From contig JBCDIQ010000153.1 in the NCBI GenBank assembly GCA_039024295.1, positions 1 through 12,514 of the forward strand: a stretch of 12,514 nucleotides of DNA, given 5' to 3'. Origin of the DNA: JBCDIQ01 sp039024295. Lineage in GTDB: Bacteria > Bacteroidota > Bacteroidia > J057. The first letter of the stretch is position 1; each line of letters opens with the position of its first letter. Below are positions 1-4,584 of the stretch, piece by piece. A program made the translations under genes and the position numbers. The notes beneath the pieces are model-generated. The model made no database searches. It was not told where the DNA came from and saw only the letters and a program-made list of their open reading frames with translations.

Positions 1-293
1 CATGTGATGGAACAATCGTTTTTTGAACTAAATTGCGTCTGCAAAAACATCCTCAAAAAAAATCATTGGAGATTTCCTATTTTATGTTATTATTACACCT
101 TCCTTCACCACTAGTGTAATTCCATCTGACTACGCGTCTTAACGATAAAAGTAACAGGGGATAGCTTGTCTGTGCGGAAGAGAGTGCGCAAAAAAAGTGA
201 GCTTTTTTCTGTTCGGTCGACTAACTTGTGTAAACATATTTTTTCTTTCAGGCTTCTTCATATACATTCAGTGCTTTCAAATTCCGTTTCATT
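1..293. other. Non-coding upstream region
   Basis: I find no gene I can support here. The stretch is AT-rich with short A and T runs. It contains a 7-bp inverted repeat (ATTACAC at 92-98, GTGTAAT at 114-120) and a weak A/T-only hairpin (AAAAAAG at 191-197, CTTTTTT at 202-208). The region presumably holds the promoter of the secreted coiled-coil gene that follows, but no site matches the Bacteroidota TTG/TAnnTTTG consensus well enough to call. Confidence 0.5.
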
Positions 294-707
294 ATGAAAA
301 CCCTCTTAACTACCCTCGCTTTCTTCTGTATGTGCGCCTTGGCTATCCCCTCGCTCCATGCACAAAGTGACCAGTCAGAAGCGACAATGGGTATAGCTCC
401 TCAGGTGACCCAGACCGATGGAGCTGCGGTTCCTGCTACAGAATCTATCAAGCAGACTTCTACCGCTGAAGTTACCAGTCGTCTTTCTGGCCGTGTAGAT
501 TACAGTTCTCTGGTACAAAACCTGATCAGTGCTATTCAGGACCAGCAAGAAATCATCAATCAACACAAAGTAGTTGAAGCTGCTTATCAGGAAGAGATTG
601 ATCAGCTAAAAGAAGACAATCGTGCGCTTCTGTTTCAGTTGGAAAAGCTCGAGTATGAACTCGAAGCAACCTCCGCTCTTCTAGAACATGTCAAAAAAGG
701 AAAATAG
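294..707 (+). CDS. Small secreted coiled-coil protein, unknown function
   Basis: I do not recognise a named family. The 137-residue protein starts with a clear Sec signal peptide: a Lys at residue 2, a hydrophobic core at residues 4-18, and likely cleavage after Ala23 in the LHA-QS context. There is no lipobox cysteine at the cleavage site. Residues 24-65 are a polar Ser/Thr/Gln/Ala-rich segment. Residues 72-135 look like a continuous amphipathic coiled coil, with Leu/Ile/Val heptad positions and many Glu, Gln and Lys. The mature protein is therefore probably a periplasmic or surface oligomer of about 114 residues. The ATG is the only start that gives a full signal peptide. A rho-independent terminator at 740-766 separates it from the next gene, so it is probably a one-gene transcript. 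Existence as a gene is likely; function is open. Confidence 0.75.
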   Translation: MKTLLTTLAFFCMCALAIPSLHAQSDQSEATMGIAPQVTQTDGAAVPATESIKQTSTAEVTSRLSGRVDYSSLVQNLISAIQDQQEIINQHKVVEAAYQEEIDQLKEDNRALLFQLEKLEYELEATSALLEHVKKGK

Positions 708-739
708 CAAAAACGTTTTTTGCTTCTCCACTATAACAT

Positions 740-766
740 AGCCTTGCAAGATTGCAGGGCTTTTTT
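740..766 (+). terminator. Rho-independent terminator after the coiled-coil gene
   Basis: A nine-pair stem (AGCCTTGCA with TGCAGGGCT, one T-G wobble) around a 4-nt AGAT loop is followed directly by a run of T residues (761-766). It lies 33 bases after the stop of the secreted coiled-coil gene. Its T run ends only 11 bases before the ATG of the phosphotransferase gene, which leaves very little room for a separate promoter. Confidence 0.8.
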
Positions 767-777
767 GTTGTACAAAC

Positions 778-1779
778 ATGGCTACACCTTCGATTCCTCC
801 CAAACTCACCCACCTGTTTGAAAAGGTATTCGGTGGCCTGCCAACGGATTGTGTTGCTGTAAGTCCTGCTGCCTCGCCCCGCCGATACTTCCGATTAAGC
901 AATGAAACCTACACTGCCATCGGAACCTTACATGAGGATGTCCTGGAAAATAAGACTTTCACAACCTTCGCACGACACTTTAGAAGTTTGAATTTATCTG
1001 TGCCCGAAGTGTTTGCTGTAGATGAAGAGGGCAAAGCATACCTACAGGAGGACCTGGGAGATGCATCTTTATTGGACGTATGGCAGGGAAGGGCTGGCCA
1101 TTCGAAAGCCGAAGCGATTTCCTTTTACGCCATGAGCCTGGAGGCACTTGCACGAATCCAGGTCCTGGGAATTGATGGCTTGAACCGGCAGGCAGTTATC
1201 GGAAGACCAACCTTTGATCGCAGGGCGATGTACTGGGACCTCTGCTATTTTAAGTACAACTACCTAAAGCTGGTCCACGCACCGTTTGATGAACAAAAGC
1301 TAGAAGAAGACTTTGATACATTGTTGGATTTGCTCGCTACTGCTCGTACAGATTTTTTTATGCACCGTGATTTTCAGGCGCGTAACATCATGGTTACAGC
1401 CCATGGCCCTGTTATCATTGACTTTCAAGGGGGAAAACCGGGGCCTTTAGCATACGATGTGGCTACCCTGCTATACCATGCACGGGCTGGATTGTCAGAG
1501 GAGGTACGTGAAGAATTACTGATACACTACCAGGAAGCTATTCAAGAGGTACTTGGGGAAGTTCCCGATAACTTTGTTAAGGAGTATGAAGGCTTTGCCC
1601 TTTTGCGGGCACTTCAGGTATTAGGGGCATATGGTTACCGTGGTATATTTGAAGGAAAGGAACTCTTTAAAGCAAATATCCCCAAAGCACTTCTGCAGGT
1701 TCAGGCTTTGATTGAAGGCCCGCTGCATTTTTTACCTTTGCCTGAGTTACGACGAATATTCACCTATTTGATTGCCTGA
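778..1779 (+). CDS. Phosphotransferase (APH/choline-kinase fold), AmgK-like sugar kinase candidate
   Basis: A 333-residue cytosolic kinase of the aminoglycoside-phosphotransferase fold. The N-terminal segment at residues 29-40, with SPRRYFRL, resembles the ASxRRYFR nucleotide-loop region of AmgK-type anomeric sugar kinases. The catalytic loop is HRDFQARN at residues 196-203, with Asp198 as likely base and Asn203 as metal ligand. The metal-binding DFQ (Asp215) follows 12 residues later, then GGKPGPLAYDVATLLY. Related proteins phosphorylate the anomeric position of N-acetylmuramate or N-acetylglucosamine in peptidoglycan recycling; transfer of that activity here is inference, and antibiotic modification is not implied. 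The ATG at 778 gives the usual family N-terminus. The stop lies three bases before the start of the RapZ-domain gene, so the two are almost certainly cotranscribed. No nucleotidyltransferase (MurU-like) partner is visible nearby. Confidence 0.85.
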   Translation: MATPSIPPKLTHLFEKVFGGLPTDCVAVSPAASPRRYFRLSNETYTAIGTLHEDVLENKTFTTFARHFRSLNLSVPEVFAVDEEGKAYLQEDLGDASLLDVWQGRAGHSKAEAISFYAMSLEALARIQVLGIDGLNRQAVIGRPTFDRRAMYWDLCYFKYNYLKLVHAPFDEQKLEEDFDTLLDLLATARTDFFMHRDFQARNIMVTAHGPVIIDFQGGKPGPLAYDVATLLYHARAGLSEEVREELLIHYQEAIQEVLGEVPDNFVKEYEGFALLRALQVLGAYGYRGIFEGKELFKANIPKALLQVQALIEGPLHFLPLPELRRIFTYLIA

Positions 1780-1782
1780 TCT

Positions 1783-2196
1783 ATGTCAAATTCCCTTACG
1801 GTTCACATCCGAAGTTTTGCCTACAAAAATGGGGTTCCCGACGCGCCTCATACCCACGGGGAAGGGTATGTATTTGATTGCCGTGCGATTCATAATCCTG
1901 GTCGGTATGCGGAGTATATCCACCTAACAGGTCGTGATGAACCCGTAAAAACCTTCCTGAAAGAAAGGGGGGAGGCAGCGGAGTTTTTGCAACAGGTGTA
2001 CGCGCTGGTCGATTTCTCGGTAGTGACTTATTTGAGAAGAGGATTTGATCACCTTTCGGTCAATTTTGGTTGTACCGGAGGTCAGCATCGATCGGTGTAT
2101 TGTGCAGATCAACTGGCAGCTCATTTGAAAGATAAATTCCAACTGAACGTCGAACTGATCCATGCGGAGCAAGAACGAAAGGGCTGGAAAAATTAG
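1783..2196 (+). CDS. Stand-alone RapZ C-terminal-domain protein
   Basis: This 137-residue protein matches only the C-terminal half of RapZ (E. coli RapZ is about 284 residues). The N-terminal P-loop ATPase domain is absent. Diagnostic segments are SFAYKNGVP near the N-terminus, VFDCRAIHNPGRY and the LTGRDEPV stretch, and the hallmark GCTGGQHRSVY at residues 96-106, which forms part of the ligand pocket in RapZ. In E. coli this domain binds glucosamine-6-phosphate and mediates RNA and protein contacts that control GlmS synthesis. Whether the Bacteroidota version senses the same metabolite is unknown. The gene starts three bases after the phosphotransferase stop, so the two proteins probably share a pathway. 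The IS element begins 72 bases downstream and does not touch the reading frame. Confidence 0.88.
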   Translation: MSNSLTVHIRSFAYKNGVPDAPHTHGEGYVFDCRAIHNPGRYAEYIHLTGRDEPVKTFLKERGEAAEFLQQVYALVDFSVVTYLRRGFDHLSVNFGCTGGQHRSVYCADQLAAHLKDKFQLNVELIHAEQERKGWKN

Positions 2197-2199
2197 TGC

Positions 2200-2213
2200 T
2201 TCCAGGTATTGGG
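2200..2213. repeat. Left arm of an inverted repeat split by the IS
   Basis: TTCCAGGTATTGGG starts three bases after the stop of the RapZ-domain gene. Its partner at 3658-3671 is the reverse complement with one mismatch (13 of 14). Removing the IS and one copy of its target duplication brings the arms to the ends of an 88-base segment between two convergent genes. Confidence 0.6.
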
Positions 2214-2265
2214 CAATCCTTTAGGCAGTAGTTATCACAGAAACGGAAGGGAAAAACTCTCTAAA

Positions 2266-2268
2266 GCC
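2266..2268. repeat. Target-site duplication GCC, left copy
   Basis: GCC lies immediately outside the left IS end and is repeated at 3650-3652 outside the right end. A 3-bp duplication is typical of several IS3-family groups, including IS150. Three bases alone could match by chance, but the position flush against both terminal repeats makes a real duplication likely. Confidence 0.7.
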
Positions 2269-2298
2269 TGTCTCGCACTGAAAAAAGTTGACGTTTTT
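2269..2298 (+). repeat. Left terminal inverted repeat of the IS
   Basis: The 30 bases match the reverse complement of 3620-3649 at 24 positions. Conserved blocks are TGTCT at the tip, CAC, GTTGAC and the inner T run. Mismatches fall at repeat positions 6, 7, 11, 14, 18 and 25. The conserved GTTGAC block is a plausible transposase contact. Confidence 0.85.
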
Positions 2299-2313
2299 TA
2301 ACTTAATTAAAAG

Positions 2314-2742
2314 ATGTCAAGATCAAAAAAATCAAGTTTTTCGAAAAATTCTTCTCGTACGATTCGTACATTTAGTGATACATTTAAGCGTCAGAAAGTC
2401 CAGGAGATCGAGCAAGGCACTTACACTGTCCTTCAAGTGAGTCGACTTTATGAGGTATCGCCTACCTCGGTTTATCGTTGGCTTTACAAATATTCTACTC
2501 ACTATCAAAAAGGCATTCGCCAAGTTGTTGAAATGGAAAGCGAAGCAAAAAAGACTCAGCGCATAATGAACCAGCTAGCCAAGACCGAGCAAGCTCTCGG
2601 TCAGAAGCAACTCCAAATTGATTATTTGGAAAAGCTCATTGAACTTGCCTCTTCGGAGCTTGGAGTGGATTTAAAAAAAAGTTTCGACACCGAGTCTTGG
2701 CCTATTTCCACCAACACATCAAAACACCCGGATTCAAAATGA
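2314..2742 (+). CDS. IS3-family transposase OrfA (HTH protein)
   Basis: A 142-residue basic DNA-binding subunit. A helix-turn-helix of the IS3 OrfA type lies around residues 38-57 (VLQVSRLYEVSPTSVYRWLY), and residues 75-115 form a leucine-zipper-like coiled coil used for multimerisation. The N-terminal 25 residues are Ser/Lys/Arg-rich. The ATG follows an AT-rich leader 15 bases inside the left terminal repeat. The last 20 residues are translated only when no frameshift occurs at the A8 run (2673-2680). Slippage at that site would instead give an OrfAB fusion of about 434 residues, the actual transposase. OrfA alone acts as a regulator of transposition in characterised IS3 elements. Confidence 0.92.
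   Translation: MSRSKKSSFSKNSSRTIRTFSDTFKRQKVQEIEQGTYTVLQVSRLYEVSPTSVYRWLYKYSTHYQKGIRQVVEMESEAKKTQRIMNQLAKTEQALGQKQLQIDYLEKLIELASSELGVDLKKSFDTESWPISTNTSKHPDSK
2673..2680 (+). promoter_or_regulatory. A8 slippery site for -1 programmed frameshift
   Basis: In the orfA frame the codons read TTA AAA AAA AGT, giving an A AAA AAA heptamer at 2673-2679. A -1 slip continues as AAG TTT CGA and runs into orfB without a stop. The -1 frame is open only from 2643, after a TGA at 2640-2642, so the shift must occur between there and the orfA stop, and this is the obvious candidate. A GGAG (2662-2665) lies seven bases upstream and might act as a stimulator. I see no strong downstream hairpin. Confidence 0.8.
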
Positions 2743-3617
2743 AGCCTTTATATGAGATTGCCGGGGTGAGTAAACAAGCCCACCAACAGTACATGGTTCG
2801 TCAAGCCAGTCAGGTTGACCGTACCTCGTATTATTTGGGGTTGATCGAAGAAGCCCGCCAGCTCCATCCGGTCATTGGCTTGGCCAAGATATGGTACCTG
2901 TACCGACCCGAAGGGATCGGTCGAGAGTCGTTTGAGCGTCTGGGGCAAGCGGCTGGCTATGCCATTGAGCGCAAGCCTGTAACGACTTTCAAGGGGAGCT
3001 CACGCCGTTACCCCAACTTGCTAAAGGGTGAGTCTTTCAATGCTGCCAATCAAGTTTGGGTGACAGATATCACCTACTATCGAGTCGGAGATACCTACTA
3101 CTATATCAGCATGATCATGGACCTGTATTTGCGCAAGATTGTAGCCTGCCAACTCAGTGATTCGCTACATGCTCACCACAGCATCAAGCTGCTACGCAGG
3201 GCCATTCAAGCAGCTGATTTACCGAGTGACCATCAACTGATCCACCACTCTGATAAAGGGTCTCAGTACACCAGTTTAGCTTACACCAAGCTGCTGAGCA
3301 AAAAGCAAATCGGCATCAGCATGTGCCGAAGCGTGTATGAAAACACCCATATGGAACGGCTCAATGGCATCATTAAAAATGCCTATTTGATCCATTGGGC
3401 TCCCACTTCATTTAGCGCGTTGAACAAGCAGCTCAAACGGGCTGTTACCAATTATCATAACTGTCCACATGGAAAACTTGGTATGCAGACACCCAATGCT
3501 TTTGAGCAGTCGCTTAAAAATGTACCACTAAATCAAAGAACTCCACTGAAAGTTTTTACTTTCAACCAACCCAAAAATGACGTTGATCCAAGTCAACTTT
3601 CTCTCTTCAATAGTTAA
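2697..3617 (+). CDS. IS3-family transposase OrfB (DDE integrase domain)
   Basis: The catalytic half of the transposase with an rve/DDE integrase fold. The triad is Asp124 in WVTDITYY, Asp186 in HHSDKGSQYTS and Glu220 in THMERLNG, numbered from the TTG at 2697. The HHSDKGSQYTS block is a classic IS3/retroviral integrase signature. The Asp-Glu gap is 33 residues rather than the 35 of most IS3 members, with VYENTHMERLNG in place of the usual YDNAVAE. An HTH_21-like region (residues 45-100) precedes the catalytic domain. The C-terminal NYHNCPHGKLGMQTPNAFE is also typical. It is probably made chiefly as an OrfAB fusion through the A8 frameshift; the TTG is just the first possible start in this frame and may not be used. 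The TAA stop lies just inside the right terminal repeat. Confidence 0.93.
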   Translation: MAYFHQHIKTPGFKMKPLYEIAGVSKQAHQQYMVRQASQVDRTSYYLGLIEEARQLHPVIGLAKIWYLYRPEGIGRESFERLGQAAGYAIERKPVTTFKGSSRRYPNLLKGESFNAANQVWVTDITYYRVGDTYYYISMIMDLYLRKIVACQLSDSLHAHHSIKLLRRAIQAADLPSDHQLIHHSDKGSQYTSLAYTKLLSKKQIGISMCRSVYENTHMERLNGIIKNAYLIHWAPTSFSALNKQLKRAVTNYHNCPHGKLGMQTPNAFEQSLKNVPLNQRTPLKVFTFNQPKNDVDPSQLSLFNS

Positions 3618-3619
3618 CC

Positions 3620-3649
3620 AAAAAGGTCAACATTTATCCGTGTAAGACA
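3620..3649 (-). repeat. Right terminal inverted repeat of the IS
   Basis: The reverse complement begins TGTCT and contains GTTGAC and a T run; it matches the left end at 24 of 30 positions. The stop codon of orfB sits two bases before its inner edge. Confidence 0.85.
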
Positions 3650-3652
3650 GCC
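3650..3652. repeat. Target-site duplication GCC, right copy
   Basis: Matches the GCC at 2266-2268. The pre-insertion sequence can be rebuilt as CTAAAGCCTAATACCC. Confidence 0.7.
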
Positions 3653-3657
3653 TAATA

Positions 3658-3671
3658 CCCAACACCTGGAA
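3658..3671. repeat. Right arm of the inverted repeat split by the IS
   Basis: CCCAACACCTGGAA, the reverse complement of 2200-2213 with one mismatch. It ends 15 bases before the ispF stop codon and is followed by ACCTAAAACCT-type low-complexity sequence. Confidence 0.6.
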
Positions 3672-3686
3672 CCTAAAACCTCAACC

Positions 3687-4169
3687 CTATTGCTTCACAA
3701 TCAATACCACAGCCTGAGCAATCATGCTTTCTTCCCTTCCTACAGCATCCGTCTTTTCATGTGTGGTTGCCTTGATGGATATCTGGTCCACTTCTGACAG
3801 GAGCAGTTCTGCAATTCGTGCTTGCATGTTGGGGATATGTGGGTTGATTTTAGGCTTTTCGGCAATGATGGTGCAGTCTAGATTGGCCAGTTCATACCCC
3901 TTTTGCTGAACCAGTTTATAGCTGTCGGCCAGTAGCTTTGTGCTGTCAGCTCCTTTGTAAGCAGGGTCTGTATCAGGGAAGTGAAACCCGATGTCTCGTA
4001 GGTTTGCCGCTCCCAGCAGGGCGTCACAAATCGCGTGCAACAGCACATCCGCATCAGAATGTCCTAATAACCCCTTTTCATGTTGGATCTCTATTCCCCC
4101 CAGAAATAATTTCCGGCCTTCCACCAGCCGGTGGGTGTCATACCCATAACCTATCCGAATACCTTTCAT
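3687..4169 (-). CDS. ispF: 2-C-methyl-D-erythritol 2,4-cyclodiphosphate synthase
   Basis: IspF converts 4-diphosphocytidyl-2-C-methylerythritol 2-phosphate into the 2,4-cyclodiphosphate with release of CMP, in the cytosolic MEP pathway for isoprenoid precursors. The 160-residue length is normal. Metal ligands are Asp11 and His13 in the GYGYDTHRL motif and His45 in GHSDADVLLHAICDALLGA. The RDIGFHFPDTDP block (residues 58-69) and KATTHEKTDAVGREE (residues 133-147) complete the family signature; the second holds the conserved Thr and Glu near the phosphate site. It diverges from the DUF202 gene and converges on the IS. A TACCTTTA box lies five bases before the ATG, which suggests a very short or absent 5' leader. 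Identity is firm. Confidence 0.97.
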   Translation of the reverse strand: MKGIRIGYGYDTHRLVEGRKLFLGGIEIQHEKGLLGHSDADVLLHAICDALLGAANLRDIGFHFPDTDPAYKGADSTKLLADSYKLVQQKGYELANLDCTIIAEKPKINPHIPNMQARIAELLLSEVDQISIKATTHEKTDAVGREESMIAQAVVLIVKQ

Positions 4170-4174
4170 GGCGA

Positions 4175-4182
4175 TAAAGGTA
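4175..4182 (-). promoter_or_regulatory. Candidate -7 box of the ispF promoter
   Basis: On the minus strand TACCTTTA sits five bases before the ispF ATG (TACCTTTATCGCCATG), matching the Bacteroidota TAnnTTTG -7 consensus at seven of eight positions. The same arrangement precedes the gene starting at 7737. No good TTG element lies 19-21 bases upstream, so this one is weaker. If real, transcription would begin at or next to the ATG. Confidence 0.4.
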
Positions 4183-4253
4183 CGGACTCCCCTGGAATTT
4201 GATAAGAAATGAAACGGTTTTCAGTCCGTAAGCGTACCTTGCTCACCAGTTTT

Positions 4254-4268
4254 AAAAGTTGAACTTTT
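4254..4268. promoter_or_regulatory. Palindrome in the ispF/DUF202 divergent region
   Basis: AAAAGTTgAACTTTT is a perfect 7+1+7 palindrome, 31 bases before the DUF202 start. The size and symmetry fit a dimeric repressor site, but an A/T-rich palindrome can arise by chance and no second copy is visible. Confidence 0.3.
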
Positions 4269-4299
4269 ACCCTCGATAAGGCAGCAACCTTCTGGACCC

Positions 4300-4557
4300 A
4301 TGGCTAAATCTGACATGTTATTACGTGATCACCTTGCAGTAGACCGCACCCGACTCGCCAACCAGCGTACTTTGTTGTCGTTTCTGCGAACAGGGCTCTA
4401 TCTATTCGTTACAGCACTGGCCGTAATGAAAGTTGATTTCCTTGCTAGCCTCGCATGGATCGGCTGGTTATGTATTTTCCTCGGGGTTGTGGTGATGGGA
4501 ATCGGTATGTATAACTACCGAAAGGTACAACTCCGAATATTGAGAAGTTATGAATAA
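4300..4557 (+). CDS. DUF202 (YidH-like) small inner-membrane protein
   Basis: An 85-residue membrane protein. Residues 8-33 carry the DUF202 signature LAVDRTRLANQRTLLSFLRTGL, with the conserved Leu-Ala-Asn-x-Arg-Thr and Leu-Arg-Thr elements at the start of the first membrane segment. Two membrane helices are visible, roughly residues 29-47 and 51-70, followed by a short basic tail (YRKVQLRILRSYE). Many DUF202 proteins have three helices; this one is a short two-helix form, as seen in other small members. The function of the bacterial family is not established; a DUF202 domain also occurs in eukaryotic vacuolar polyphosphate (VTC) proteins. It is transcribed away from ispF and converges on the Big_5-domain gene with a 27-base gap. 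Confidence 0.88.
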   Translation: MAKSDMLLRDHLAVDRTRLANQRTLLSFLRTGLYLFVTALAVMKVDFLASLAWIGWLCIFLGVVVMGIGMYNYRKVQLRILRSYE

Positions 4558-4584
4558 GGAATAGCCTGGTTGCAGCAGTAGGAT

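Larger units (their letters stand above)
2269..3649 (+). mobile_element. Complete IS3-family insertion sequence (IS150-like)
   Basis: A 1381-bp element bounded by imperfect terminal inverted repeats that begin TGTCT and end AGACA, so it has the TG...CA ends typical of IS3. It is flanked by GCC direct repeats. Inside are orfA (HTH plus leucine zipper) and orfB (DDE integrase) in overlapping frames, with orfB in the -1 frame. Both frames are intact and the catalytic triad is present, so the copy is probably active or recently so. It inserted between the RapZ-like gene and ispF, which converge, and does not interrupt a recognisable gene. The subgroup assignment rests on the 3-bp duplication and the orfA/orfB layout; it is an inference. 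Confidence 0.93.

Noticed and set aside
7..114. Short plus-strand open frame (ATG at 7, stop at 112-114)
   Set aside because: It encodes about 35 Cys/Tyr/His-rich residues with no family likeness and no start signal. A chance frame is more likely.
190..208. A/T hairpin as a terminator
   Set aside because: The stem is almost wholly A-T with one G-C pair, so it would be unstable; no gene clearly ends nearby.
778..1779. Aminoglycoside-resistance gene
   Set aside because: The fold is shared, but the SPRRYFRL region and the RapZ-domain partner fit a sugar-kinase subgroup better; no resistance context is present.
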